Shown here in pieces: positions 9,331-20,675 of a stretch of DNA of 64,000 bases. The notes beneath the pieces were generated by a model. The model saw only the letters and a list, made by a program, of their open reading frames with translations, made no database searches and had not been told where the DNA came from. The position numbers and the translations under genes are program-made. Position 1 is the first letter of the stretch, and every line of letters starts with the position of its first letter. Origin of the DNA: Liopterus haemorrhoidalis. Its lineage: Eukaryota; Arthropoda; Insecta; Coleoptera; Dytiscidae. Location: NCBI GenBank assembly GCA_963971575.1, contig OZ020622.1, forward strand, positions 32,580,301 to 32,644,300. Direction: 5' to 3'.

Positions 9331-10512
9331 GGCTACTCCAAACGTTTCAGAGGAACTAAATAGATTCTTTTTTGTTGTCACGAGCTGACCCTTTAACGAT
9401 CTAAGTGAGCTTCTGCTAAACAAAATGACCAAAAGCTTCATTTAAACGTTAAGAGTTACTAATTTTCAAAATCTAGTTCTGCTTAATTCAAATAAACAGG
9501 CTATAGATTTTGGAAACTAGTAATTTTTATCGATTAAATGATACTTTTGATCTTTGTGTTTAGAAAAAGCCCACTTCAATAATTAAAAAGTTGGCTCGTG
9601 ATAAATTATAAACATAATAGACCGCGAGCTCATGACAGTTTATGGTCTCCTATTTCATACAGCATGCCTTTTGGAGGAGAGAATATTTACCCTGTGACAA
9701 CAAAGAAAGGAGGGTACTAAACCCCTGCACGCTTTCCGGTTAGATGGAAAATTGCATTTCCACTGACACAAAATTTAGTTTTTCTCTGATTTAATAATGC
9801 GGTACGTCTTATCAAAAGAAAGTTAAAACAAACTTAAAATCTTTAAAAATATAGGCATGCGGTTCGCTTGGTCCCAAAGGACTCAAATGGCCACGTGATT
9901 TCGTAATAAAAAAATATATATATTTCCGCGTTTTTATGCAGCATGCCGATGAAAAGAATTAAAGTTTGTGCCATAGAACTCCTATAAAAAAATTGGCATG
10001 CGGCCCTCGTTGGCCCAAGGGTGGAAAATTTCGGAAAAGTTTTGTGAAAATTTTAATCACACAAAATTTTTCCGATATTTTCCACCTTCGGGCCGCATGC
10101 CAATTTTTTTATAGTGGCTTTATGACACAAACTTTAATTATTTTCATCGGCATGCTGTATGAAATCGCGGAAAATCATATTTTTTTATTACAAAATCACG
10201 TGACTGTTTGAGCCCTTTGGGACCCTGCAAATCGCATGCCAATAATTTTTAAGACTTTAAATTTTTTTAACTTTCTTTTGATAAAAGGGCAAGCATTATT
10301 AAATCAGAGTAAAACAAAATTTTGTGTAAGTGGAAATGCAATTTTCCATGTAACCGGAAAGCGTGCAGGGGTTTAGTACCCTCATTTCTTTGTTGTGACA
10401 GGGTAAATATTCTCTCCTCCAAAAGGCATGCTGTATGAAATCGGAGACCATAAACTGTTATGAGCTCCCGGTCTATAAAAATTCCATTTAGTTACGTTTA
10501 GAATATCCTATA
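9331..10512. mobile_element. Mariner-type foldback element, split by a second foldback
   Basis: The left end (CTCCAAACGTTTCAGAGGAA...TTGTCACGAG) matches the left arm of the mariner-type element at 28721. Unlike that copy, this one is palindromic: sequence at 9378-9480 reappears inverted at 9505-9610 and, beyond the inserted foldback, at 10477-10512 (...CATTTAGTTACGTTTAG). The 858-bp palindrome at 9618-10475 therefore sits in its right arm. Degenerate, non-coding. Confidence 0.6.
9618..10475. mobile_element. 858-bp palindromic (foldback) element
   Basis: The two halves are near-perfect inverted copies folding about 10047. Ends are TAGACCGCGAGCTCATGA and its inverted counterpart TTATGAGCTCCCGGTCTA. 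Internal landmarks repeat inverted: CATACAGCATGCC, CCCTGCACGCTTTCCGG and GGCATGCGG. A 3-bp TAA lies on each side (9615-9617 and 10476-10478, allowing one base of ambiguity), compatible with a Harbinger-type TSD. It has no coding capacity. The transposase family is inferred only from the TSD length. Confidence 0.7.
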
Positions 10513-10523
10513 ATGCTCTATAT

Positions 10524-11088
10524 CAGTGGTTCTTAAACTTATGTAGTCCGCGGACCCCCACTTGAACAACATTTATTTTTGCGGACCCCATCCCAACCCT
10601 AGGCATTTTACGTCGTTCTTGAGAATTAATTTCTGGCTCAATAATCTCATTGGCACTACGCTGTAATAAATATTGGTAAAAATGTATCGCTGGTTATTTT
10701 AATAAATGTTCTTGTGCATTTATAGAGGAACATTTTTTATAGTATATAGAATAAAAAACATAAAATTAATAAAAATAGTAGTAAAAAGAATAAAAAAGTT
10801 ACAAATTATAATACGTTAAACTCATACAAACATTTCTTGGTCAAATATTGGTCAAAATAGATCTTATTATAATATGTTTTCTGTAAATAATTAGCAGTTG
10901 AATAAAAGTAATTAAATTTTTACTAATTATTGTTTAGTTAACAAATATAAAAAGTCTTGACCATGTAGGATTTTTATTAAATGAGTTATTAGAATAAAAG
11001 CGAAAAGTTGGGGGATGTAAAGTTAATGTCCAAATTAACTAATACGCGGACCCCTAGGGGTCCGCGGACCACAGTTTAAGAACCGCTG
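10524..11088. mobile_element. hAT-type non-autonomous element
   Basis: Inverted ends CAGTGGTTCTTAAACT and AGTTTAAGAACCGCTG are flanked by an exact 8-bp TSD CTCTATAT (10516-10523 and 11089-11096). TCCGCGGACC blocks follow inside each end. At 565 bp it has no coding potential. CAG...CTG ends and 8-bp TSDs are hallmarks of hAT transposons. Confidence 0.92.
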
Positions 11089-11096
11089 CTCTATAT

Positions 11097-12640
11097 TACA
11101 GGGAGAGTAATAGTAGAAGTAGGAAAAATTTTCACCCAGCTTTTTTGGACAGAACGTTTATTTAAGTAACACAACATTTCGCCAACTATTTCTTGGCTTC
11201 CTCAGGTGCTATAACGAACAATTTTAACTATAATAACAATCTTATACTTAATATAAAATTTATTTACCTATACTAATTTTAACGTTATTCTAACAGCATG
11301 TATATCGTCCATAACCAGGAATGGTGAAGTTGCGGAACTGACATTGACAAAATATTTTATACTTGAAAATCCAGAAGAATAGGAAAACAGGAAAAATAAT
11401 TTAATATAACAATAATAGATGTGACTATGAGTTAAATTTGACAAATCAACCCTATAAATTTACGTTATATAAAAATAACAATATTCAAAAACATTTATGA
11501 ATGATTCGCAAATAAACCATTACATCAATATGACAGCCAGTAACACTACCCCCCCTGACAACCCGGTACGTACAAATCGCAGAGATTGCAGTGTCACCCA
11601 CTGTACAATATAATGTAACATTTAAATTAAAAATCATAAAATCCCAAATCAAGATAAAACAGTGAAAGAACCCAAACAGACATTGAAAACTGGAACAATC
11701 ATACAGTTCGACGTACAAATCCCCCAAAACCAATGGTACGCGCAGAGACAATGCGAGAATGGTACCTCAAACGGTATATCAAGACCAATAATCAACTCCC
11801 CTTGTGAGATAACAACCTGTTAAAAATAGATAAAATGTAAAATTAAAATAAAGTTCATCGGTACAACCACCGTATAAGAACCATTTCCCATAAGAATGAG
11901 AAATCCCAAAAGGACATTGAAAGCTAGATTATCATACAATCCAACGTACTAATTCCCCAAAAATCGATGGTACGCACAAAGACATTGCGAAATGAATACC
12001 TTGAATTGTATATCAAACCCAACACTCAATACCCCTGGTGAATTCTCAGAATCTGTTTAATAACACATAAATTTGAAATTTAGAATAAAATAGTTGATTC
12101 CATGGAACAAGAAAAAAGGAACAATTGGAAAATGGACATTAATCAAGCAAAGTCGCCCCAATTCTTCAAGAATCTGAAAACAACAGATTTTTATGACATA
12201 ACCTCAAAATGGTAAAAATAACAAATCACAAAAATAAATTACTCACCAACTAGGTAACCAGTAAAGAACCAATACAATTAAAGAATTGTGGAAGAAAACT
12301 TAAAAAATATCAAAGATGTACTAAGATAATAACAACACATGTGATTCCTTTAGCAGTGCTGCCACCACAGATTACCAAGAGGAGATTATAAACCTACATT
12401 AAAGTCACTGGATTATACAAAGTAGCGCAAGCCTTTGAAGAAGCCGACTGAACCCAGGGTTTGATTGGCAACATTGATTCCCCTATTAAGCAAACTAGAG
12501 CAGCAATTTTTACGTTCTTAAGTTTGCGTCTGCGCTGTCATATCTCTCTTTCTCGCTCTAATTTAGTAACCTCCTTTGTCAGCGGTTTGAATATTTAAGG
12601 TAAAGTTTCATTTAAATATATATAGAGTATATCCATTTAT
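11097..12640. other. Unassigned repeat-derived stretch
   Basis: Sequence near 11160-11215 (AACATTTCGCC...CTTCCTCAGGTGC) resembles the terminal regions of Penelope-like elements. A second such motif (GAAGAAGCCGACTGAACCC) occurs near 12440. No coding remnant was recognised. Two diverged tandem copies of a ~238-bp unit lie inside (11640-12115). Confidence 0.35.
11640..12115. repeat. Two diverged ~238-bp tandem copies
   Basis: The copies at about 11640-11875 and 11885-12115 share ACATTGAAARCT, ATCATACA, CGATGGTACGC and AATACCCCTGGTGA-like blocks at the same spacing. Function unknown; they may be subunits of the surrounding element. Confidence 0.55.
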
Positions 12641-13034
12641 TTAATAAAAATAAAAAAAAATAAATTGAAATGGTACCACAATTTTGTTTTAGTGCATCTT
12701 TGAATAAAAAAATCGTGATTACAATGTTTAAAATAAAAATTTTGGTAGTACTAGTTCCTTATTTTTGTACTGTTGGAATCACTGAAAATCATTTGTGATG
12801 GTGACATTTTTAGCCCCAGTATGGCCGCTGTTGCGCTACTTTATATAATCTAGTGACTTTAAACTACATGTTATTTTCTGTGCTTTTGTGGTACAGTAGC
12901 GCCTCTATTTTCAAATCCAGTAACTATTCGATTTAAAATTTACCGCCAGAGCTTGCTAATTTTAAAGGCAGGAAAAAATTGTTGATTAATAAAACAAGAT
13001 AATAATTTGAAAGCTAGTTTTATTTGCATAATAA
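12641..13034. other. No gene seen
   Basis: AT-rich sequence without recognisable coding frames or terminal repeats. Confidence 0.4.
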
Positions 13035-13400
13035 CAATAAAACAAACAATAGAAACAAAATAACACAATAAAAATAACAAAATTAAACAAAAATGGTAAC
13101 AAAAATAGTAACAAAATAACACAAAAATAATAACAAAATAAAACAAAAATAGTAACAAAATAAAACAAAAATGGTAACAAAAATAGTAATAAAATAACAC
13201 AAAAATAATAACAAAATAAAACAAAAATAATAACATAATTAAACAAAAATAGTAACAAAATAAAACAAAAATGTTAACAAAAATAGTAACAAAATAACAC
13301 AAAAATAATAACAAAATAATACAAAAATAATAACAAAATTAAACAAAAATAGTAACAAAATAAAACAAAAATGGTAACAAAAATAGTAACAAATTAAAAT
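13035..13400. repeat. A-rich minisatellite
   Basis: Irregular tandem repetition of AACAAAAATAGTAACAAAAT-like units, with GTAAC/ATAAC variants about every 18-20 bases. Long minus-strand Phe/Tyr/Val-rich open frames over this region come from the repeat and are not genes. Confidence 0.9.
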
Positions 13401-13459
13401 AGTGAGAAAGTAAAAAATAATGCATCAAAATAAAAATGTATAAAAACATGTTCGATACA

Positions 13460-15600
13460 TTATATTTGTACTTTCCCATACATCTTTAAAAAAGTATCGA
13501 TGGCATTATTTGGACGGTCATCTTTCTTATTTAATTTTTTATTCACTGTTGAAATAAAATAATTAATCATTACATATATAATAGTGTATTTGAACAGTAA
13601 ATTTAAATCATAACTATGAACTTCACAGCAATGTACGTCTCTACAATCTAATGTGTCCATAATAACAGTAATTAAAGAAGTTTTATTAATATTAGATATA
13701 ATATTATCATAACTTTTTTTTTATATCAGATATTATTTGAATGAACTCTTCACTTGGGTATTTCAGCAACCGTTTTTCACTGTTATAATCTTTTAAATGT
13801 ATCAACTGGTGCACATCTTTCACTGTGTCTGTTATTAATAAATTATTACCAGTTTCACATTTATTTGCTTTAACAACTCTGCGATACACAAAGCCAGAAA
13901 TATAAGCATTTGTTTGGGGCTTCAATAACCTCTCCCCAATCATAAAGTTTTGTTCCAGGGTGGGTTGTGAGGACGAAGAATGGGTATATAGGGTAATTTG
14001 ACTAACTTGTTGCGGATGTAGTGGATGACGATAACAGCGAATTTAGTGACAGAAGGTAATTTGTCCCGGCGTCTTCACAATTCAGCCCATTGGTGTTCCG
14101 CAGCGTATTATTCACTATGGCCGTTTTAAATGCCGATACAAATTGCGGGCAAGCAGGATTGGTATTTTGCCCACACAACCCACGTATAATTGAGAACAGA
14201 TTCTCCAAAGGATCTTGATTACAACTTCTGGTTCCGAAGTATTTGAAACCAAGATCCTTTAGTTGGTTCCAGAGTACTCTCATATTACTGATGGTCTTTA
14301 AAAAACCAGAAATACATGGTGGAGTGGTTTGCTTTACACCATTTTTTAAAAACTGAAATTCGCTGATGCTTTTTACAGCCTGCTCCCAGAAGTCCAAGTG
14401 GCCGATCTTTTCTGTTAAAACGCCTCCCAGAGGCTTGGGATTTCCAAATGTCCCGACTGAAGACCTGTGCAGCCAATTTTACTTTCATTTTTTTTTTTTG
14501 TGCTCCGGGAATATATGGTCCTTCGTCAGCTTGCTGACTTTACTATCCTCCGTGCCGTCTAATTTGTACAATTCTACTATGTCTGACCATTTGGCAACAC
14601 GATGATCATCATACATAATATCTTTGGTCAGTAAATTATTGCGTACAGATTATAGTAAATGTGGTAGTACATCAAACAAATGAATAATTTCATGACCATC
14701 GATATTATATATGAGATCACCGAGTCTATTATTGTCCTTGCTCGAACTCCTAATCGCTGCTCGGTTTGAACTGCCCTGATCAGACACAGATGCCACAATT
14801 GTAAATTCAGTTTTGGTGTGGACTGCATTGACGATTTCTTTAACTCAATTTTTTAACAAAAACGTTTTTGCGGTTGATTGCACCAGATAATATGCCAAGG
14901 GTTGCTTCCAATTCTTCCTTAAACCGCGTATCATAAAGACTAATGCATGGTCTGCCAGTTTACACGAGCGGGTAGATCCGAGAACCTCTAAACCGTCTAT
15001 CCTGTCTCTCGCTTTATCACATGATAAACCGGCAGACAATGACACTTCATCGAACAATAATGTACAATAATTGTCTAAGTTGTTTTTCAAATTTTTCGAA
15101 TTTAAATTAAAAAACGAAAACAACTGTTCATTAATACCAGGCTCCAGAATAATTTTTCTCAAGGTTTTATTCATTCTCCTCGTTGTTGGAAACGTAAATT
15201 TTTTTTCCATATAATGATATGCCCGCGGGCTCCTTTTATATAACGCCATATAAAAAACGTTCTCATCCGCGGTATATTGACGAGAATGTTTGTTCTTGCC
15301 CACTGCCTTTAGTTGGCTGTTGATAAATAATTGTACCATTCTTGGCATTTTTTCGAATTTTTCAATTGCCTTTAGATAACCATTACTAAAAATATCGTCT
15401 GTGCCTGAGGATTCCTTAAATAAACGGCGAGCACTATATCCACCTCTTATTTTAATAGTAGTTAGGAGATTTCGTGCCTTTCTTACTTCCTCATACAGTT
15501 TCTTTTTTTTTCGGTGTAAGACAAGCGACATTTTTTGCGCCACCTGTTTTAGCGCTACGTGTCCGGGCGAAGCCCAAAAATATCCAAGAATTTAGAAAAT
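13460..15600 (-). pseudogene. P-element-type transposase relic (copy 1)
   Basis: Reading downwards: a basic stretch KKKKLYEEVRKARN (15500) and RSPRAYHYM follow in order. LLFDEVSLSAGL holds the first catalytic aspartate. Next comes DRIDGLEVLG, then LVFMIRGLRKNWKQPLAYY and SVSDQGSSNRAA (second aspartate). DVLPHLL follows, with a stop after it, then MKVKLAAQVFS and DPLENLFSIIRGLCG. A C-terminal Cys/His segment lies down to 13460 (VHQLIHLKDY, LLKYPSEE, DVHCCEVHS). These blocks match P-element/THAP9 transposase order. Frames change near 14840, 14490, 14400 and 13945, so it is dead. No N-terminal THAP domain is adjacent. Compared with copy 2 (18460-21670), the C-terminal half is the better preserved. 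Confidence 0.85.
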
Positions 15601-15975
15601 TTAGCAAAACGTCAATAATTATTTAATTTTTAAAATATATTATTAATTTTTTTAATTCTATTTCCTTTTTTTAATATTTTGCGTTGGCAGTAATGAGATG
15701 GCAGTAATGATGGGAAATCCCATATGTTAATATTGAACCAATTGTGTAGTAGTAACTTGAGTTTTGAGCGTTCATTATAGCTCCTAATTTGTAATAATTT
15801 AAAAATTAAATGTGATGAATGTCGTAGTACAATAATTGGCAATAAAAAACTTTTAGATGCACACAGGGCAATGTGAAATACAGTTTTAAAGAAAAAAAAA
15901 AATAAATAAATAAAAGTTTTGTTGAGAAAATTTTGTGATTTGCTCGAAAATTCTCGAAAACACTGTCCTTTAGCC
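15601..15975. other. No gene seen
   Basis: AT-rich sequence between the P relic and a Harbinger-like element. Nothing recognised. Confidence 0.4.
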
Positions 15976-15978
15976 TTG

Positions 15979-16539
15979 GGGTACGTTCGGAAACCCTAAC
16001 TATAGTGACTAACGTTCACGATCGTTAGTTCGGTGAGCATCAAAGGTTTTCGAACCCTAGAAGTTTTGCATAACCTAAACAGTTTTATTAACTGCTAGTA
16101 TCAATCATTTTATTAAAATGTCAAACAATTTAAGGCAAATAATATTGTGTAATTAACTTAAATTTTACTATAATACTACAAAATATTTATGAAAGTGAAT
16201 CAGAAGATGAACATGATGAAGAATCTAATTTACTCGATATTGTTAAGCAATATTTAAAAAAAGAAAAATCCACACCAGCACGGATTTTAGAATATTTATA
16301 CCTTTTTATAAAAAATGACAATAAATATCGTTGTAACCGTGGTTTCTTTTAAAAGTAGCCAACAGCTGACAGGTTAATGCACTAATGCGCATGACGAGTA
16401 AAAGTTCACGATCATTTTTCGTAGTTACAAAAGTTACTGTCGGTGACGACCTTGGGTAGTTTTCGAACGAAGTCGTTGATGTACTCACTAACTTTTCGAA
16501 CGGTTAGTTACTAGCCGGGTAGGGTTTCCGAACGTACCC
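15979..16539 (+). mobile_element. Harbinger-like element with 3-bp TSD
   Basis: The inverted ends GGGTACGTTCGGAAACCCTA and its complement at 16520-16539 are flanked by TTG on both sides (15976-15978 and 16540-16542). The 3-bp TSD and GGG-start ends suggest PIF/Harbinger. Between 16190 and 16330 an open plus frame reads an acidic run (YESESEDEHDEESN) followed by LLDIVKQYLKKEK. This could be a remnant of the autonomous element's protein, but I cannot assign it. Confidence 0.75.
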
Positions 16540-16689
16540 TTGTGCTACAGAATGAAAAACAGTCATCCCGTGGTGAACAAGAGAAAAATATGGCGGGGAA
16601 TTCAAACTACAATCTTTCATAAAACAAAAAGGAGACCAAGTAAAAATTAAATTTGATGTATAAGATTACTATACCAATCAGTTAAATTT

Positions 16690-17230
16690 TGAGTATCTGT
16701 TTTAAAATTAACTGTAGGGAACTTATGAAAATCATTTCGCTAACACTACGTTTGAAATAAATTTGTTCCGTATCTAAGATCTTAACATTCTTAAAATCAA
16801 AATTATGATTAGTATCAAAATGTAGTTTAGCAAGGGCTATAGTTTCCCTTTTATTACGATTTTTTTTTCCTGCAGTCATAGGGATGGTTGTACATTCTGA
16901 ACGTATGAAAGATTACAGTCTGAACATGGAATTTTATACACAATACTCGATATATGGTCAAAAGTCGGCATGTCCTTAGTTTTAGAATACAAATTATTAA
17001 TAGTTTTACAATTGTAAATTACAATTTTGAAATTATCATTGCTAAACAAGAGAAGGAAATACAACAATATACAACATTGTCCCTATCTATCAGAACAAAA
17101 TTTCTACCATTGTTGTAAAGGATTGAGTGTATAAGATTTTTTGGAACATTATTTTCTATCGCTATCTTAGTAAGAGTGTCATAACCTTGTTTTATGAAAT
17201 AAGGATGACAGATAGTCTAATCTCTTTTTT
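16690..17230 (-). pseudogene. Penelope-like element, linker and GIY-YIG end
   Basis: Minus-strand frames read YFIKQGYDTLTKIAIENN (linker after RT), then HISSIVYKIPCSDCNLSYV, then a shift, then ALAKLHFDTNHNFDF, KILDTEQIYFKR and SEMIFI. The V-Y-x-I-P-C-x-x-C-x-x-x-Y pattern and the later H, R and E residues match the GIY-YIG endonuclease at the C-terminus of Penelope retroelements. It may be the C-terminal part of the PLE whose RT lies in pieces at 24362-32076. That link rests only on order and orientation. Confidence 0.75.
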
Positions 17231-17397
17231 AATGCAATAATAGGGCTAAGTAATAATAAGGGAGAGTAATATTAGAACAAAAATATGGATTAAAAGACAT
17301 GTGGATTTTGATTCTTTGAGTATTTGTTGTAGAATGACACATTTGGTGAAGCAAATAGACCGACAGAAAAAAATTCTTAAGTAAATTAAGTAAATAA

Positions 17398-17604
17398 AAT
17401 ATTAAAATAAATAAAATAAATAAAATAAATAAAATAAATAAAATAAATAAAATAAATAAAATAAATAAAATAAATAAAATAAATAAAATAAATAAAATAA
17501 ATAAAATAAATAAAATAAATAAAATAAATAAAATAAATAAAATAAATAAAATAAATAAAATAAATAAAATAAATAAAATAAATAAAATAAATAAAATAAA
17601 TTAA
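17398..17604. repeat. 9-bp microsatellite (AAATAAAAT)n
   Basis: About 22 perfect copies of a 9-base AT unit. Minus-strand frames of repeated Tyr-Phe-Ile are a by-product. Confidence 0.97.
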
Positions 17605-17752
17605 ATACAACTAGACAGACAGACAATATATATAAATATAAAAGAAATTAAACGATCCAAAAGGCGAGGCAAGGATATGGAATTACGGTTCTTAACAAAC
17701 AGATAGCATGCACACATGCACACATGCAACATACCAGCATGCTGTTAATTAT

Positions 17753-18310
17753 TTTCTCCACGACCACTATAGAATTTAACAATTCTAAAACCAATTTTGA
17801 CTACAGAAAGTTAATATTCTAACACAAGAGTTGGAATGTTATTCTAAAGCACTTATCTTCTTATGCATTTTGCGTGTATTTCATTCCATCACTTGTTATG
17901 GAATAACTATTCCATGCTTGTTGTCTTTTGTTTTTGTAGGGTTACATTAAGATATATGCAACGTTTACATTAAATAAATGCAACATAACTTACTAACCTA
18001 AAATAGTGGCCGATGTGCGGCAAATTAAATTAAAATTAAACAAATAATAAATAAAAAAAATTGTTTAATTAATTGATTAATTTGTTATGTAATATAAATT
18101 ATTTGTTAAGATAAAATGTTTGTTAAAATAATTATTTGTTAATTTATTTTTCTTTTTGGTGGTCGTGGAGAAAGTAGGGTCTGTGAATCGGTTGGAATGA
18201 GAAAATTCGTTGTTCGTGGTTCCTCACGCTCGCCTGCGGCTCGCGCTCGGAATATTCCACTCGCATCGAATTTTCTCATTCCAACCTTGTTACAGAATAT
18301 ACTATTCTAA
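17753..18310 (+). mobile_element. Deletion derivative of the tyrosine-recombinase transposon
   Basis: Both ends match the large element at 50356-54105 in opposite orientation. The start (TTTCTCCACGACCAC, then TTGACTACAGAAAGTTAA and ATGCATTTTGCGTGTATTTC) equals the inverted right end at 53935-54104. The finish (GTGGTCGTGGAGAAAGTA, then the hairpin around GGTTGGAATGAGAAAATTCG) equals the inverted left end at 50356-50470. In the middle, AAAATAGTGGCCGATGTGCG at about 18000 matches the recombinase coding sequence for its active-site segment. It is therefore an internally deleted copy about 0.56 kb long, presumably mobilised in trans. Confidence 0.85.
18178..18300. repeat. Terminal hairpin of the recombinase-transposon derivative
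   Basis: TCGGTTGGAATGAGAAAATT and AATTTTCTCATTCCAACC face each other around a GC-rich loop containing CGCTCGCCTGCGGCTCGCGC. GTCTGT/TTACAGA-type bases lie outside. The same hairpin with a shorter loop is at 50362-50456. Confidence 0.85.
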
Positions 18311-18459
18311 TTTTTCTACCATAAACCCTTAGGTAATTATCTACATTTACATTTTTCCCATTATCTAATTTTTTCCATGTTTCTGTTTACCCCCGTAATC
18401 AAATATTTAACCCCAATATAAATAACAGATAATTTAAAATTTTCTTATATGTACAGCAT

Positions 18460-19190
18460 GCTTATGACTACAGTAATAATTAGTTATATTAAAATCTACC
18501 AAACGTATCAAATCTACTACAATATTAGTACTGTTAATAAATCTACTTATATTTCTCAAAACTATACTTTTACATCGTCTAACTTCTTCTACTACATCTT
18601 CGGAAGGATACATTAATCTATTACTACCAGAGAATTTTTCTTTTAATATTATTAACGCGTGTCGGTCTGTACATACAGCATCTAAAAAGTATTTCGTGCA
18701 ATTATCACAATTAAAATTTAAAATTTGTAAAGGTGATCTTGGAAGTTTGCAGGGACAAATGGGAATACAGGGGTAGGTGGAGTGATAGAGGTTGTTGATC
18801 TTGGAGTTATGAGGGATTGCAGGCTGGTCAAGAATTCGGCCCCATCATCTTAACAGTTTGTTGCACTTTGTCGTCGAATTGTGTTAATAATACATGTTTT
18901 ATACGCGGACACAAAGTGTGCAGATGTTGGGAACGTATTCTGGCCACACAGACTTCTAATGGTGCCAAATAAATTTTCTAGAGGATCTTGATTCAAAGTT
19001 CTAGTGGCTAAAACTTTAAAACCAAATCCTCTCATTCGAGCCCATAAAACTTTTAAATTACGTATACTAACTATAAGGTGTCTAACACAGGGTGGTGAAG
19101 GAACCTTTTTACCATCCTGATAGAACGACAAACCTTTCAATTTTTGTTCCGCGCCCTCCCAAAATTTAAAAATATCTGATTTATCCTTAA
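18460..19190 (-). pseudogene. P transposase copy 2, C-terminal part
   Basis: The minus strand reads MKGLSFYQDGKKVPSPPC, IVSIRNLKVLWARM, NQDPLENLFGTIRSLCG and FVSAYKTCI. Further down come NCDNCTKYFLDA, RHALIILKEKF and MYPSEDVVEEVR. These blocks align with the C-terminal segment of copy 1 (for example DPLENLFSIIRGLCG there). The frame is interrupted between 18850 and 18740. The upstream neighbour segment begins beyond the insertion at 19191-19572. Confidence 0.8.
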
Positions 19191-19572
19191 TAGGGTGACC
19201 ATTCGTTCCGGTTTTCCGGGATTGTCCCGGTTTTATGTAAATTATAATGTTTTCGGGACGGTCGATCGTCCCGGTTTTTACATAATTCTGAATTTGTAAG
19301 AAAGGCTCGCTTCTGTTTGCTCACAATATTCATTAGATTTTTTTTTTTTCATTAGACTGTTTTTTTTTATTCTTGTTTTGTAAGTGATCATGATGTGATT
19401 AACATTTTATTTAATAAATGACACTGAATTTATAATAGAATGGAGCAAAATTTTTATCGTTTTTTTGAATAGTAACCTTGGAAACCAGACCAAAACGCAA
19501 CCCTATTATTTTAATTTTATATTCATTCAGTTTTTTTACTCTGTTCCGGTTTCCCTTCGCTGAAATCTATCT
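19191..19572. mobile_element. hAT-like element in P relic, decayed
   Basis: The left end TAGGGTGACCATTCGTTCCGG matches the inverted right end of the element at 44356-44532. The right end (inverted: GATTTCAGCGAAGGGAAACC) matches that element's left end, but its outermost bases are mutated. Flanks CCTTAATA and CTCTTAATA suggest a degenerate 8-bp TSD. The P transposase reading resumes on both sides. Confidence 0.6.
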
Positions 19573-20444
19573 CTTAATAGCTGATTCATTTCACTTTTAT
19601 ACTTTAAGCTCCTATTTATCGACAGTACCCTTCCAATCCATTACACTACATTTTAATAATAAATTAAGTCCAGAATATACAGAATGACTGAACACTTGAG
19701 AAGCAAATTTAACTTTCATTTTATCCCGACCCTCTGGATTAATATGTTTCGAAGTTAATTTTGATGCTACCCTCCCATCTGCCGTGGTGCTATCTATTTC
19801 AAAAAACTTTTACTATATCCGACCACTTCGCAACTTGACCATCAAACAAAACGTCTTTATTCAACCAATTATATCTAAAACATTTTAATATATGTGACGC
19901 ATCAAAAATATGTACAATTTGTTTACCGTCTATATCATAAATAAAACTATCCCCGCGACCCGCGTCGATGTATAATCGTCTAAGGGCTGCGACATTCGCG
20001 GATCCCTGATCTGAAACCGTAGCAAGAATACTAAATTTTGTCTTCGAATGTAATTCTTTAATAATACTCGCGATAATTCTCTTTAAATCGTACGTTTTTA
20101 CCCCCGACTGAGCAAAATAAAACGCAACAGGGTGTTTCCAATATTGATTTAAACCCCTTCACATAAAAATTAACACGTGATCCGCCACGTAAGGTGTATC
20201 TCCTTCTCCCGTGTTCTGTAATCCCGTCACTTTTCCTAATTTATAATTAAAATTTAGGTGAGGTGAGGTTGTATTGCCATCTCGTCGAACATAAATACAC
20301 AATGTCTCATCTTATCTACGCACAAAGCTAAATGATTAATAATATTATCGCAAATCCCAACAGTTAATTGAATATTTTGTAAACTCCGAAGTAAGGTTCT
20401 TCGAGAAAGCAATGCCAACAATGTCGATAAATATCTATACAGCC
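19573..20444 (-). pseudogene. P transposase copy 2, catalytic region
   Basis: Minus-strand translation gives VADHVLIFM, a stop, RGLNQYWKHPVAFYFAQ, then TKFSILATVSDQGSANVAAL (second catalytic aspartate), DIDGKQIVHIFDASHIL, GQVAKWSDIVK and MKVKFASQVFSHSVYSGL. This matches copy 1 block for block. Several stops make it non-functional. The FDE block expected just upstream falls near the hAT insertion at 20445-20675. Confidence 0.8.
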
Positions 20445-20675
20445 CAGTGGCGGCGCTAGCTCTTAAAATCTGGGGGGGGGGCAAAAAAATTTGAATAAAA
20501 TCTGGGGGGGGGCAGGAAATATTTTTTGTCGTTTACATATGAAAATACAAGTAATGACCTAAAAAAAAAGGTCCTCACTTCTAAAATATATTTTTTTCCA
20601 AGCAATTCTAGGGGGGCCAACTGGGGGCCAGAACAACTTTGAGGCCCCCCGGACCTCTCGCTAGCACTACCACTG
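20445..20675. mobile_element. hAT-type MITE, 231 bp
   Basis: The ends CAGTGGCGGCGCTAGC and GCTAGCACTACCACTG are flanked by the exact 8-bp TSD ATACAGCC (20437-20444 and 20676-20683). The interior has G-runs and the motif AAAAAGGTCCTCACTTC, which recurs in other hAT-type elements here. It interrupts the P transposase of copy 2. Confidence 0.92.

Noticed and set aside
11485..11751. An 88-codon minus-strand frame
   Set aside because: It lies in diverged tandem non-coding repeats, is not conserved between the two units, and has no family resemblance.
12940..13314. Long minus-strand frames rich in Phe, Tyr, Val and Cys that resemble a membrane protein
   Set aside because: They translate an A-rich minisatellite (13035-13400) in two overlapping frames; the apparent hydrophobicity comes from the repeat.
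17386..17626. Repeated Tyr-Phe-Ile / Leu-Phe-Tyr open frames
   Set aside because: By-product of the 9-bp microsatellite, open in more than one frame.
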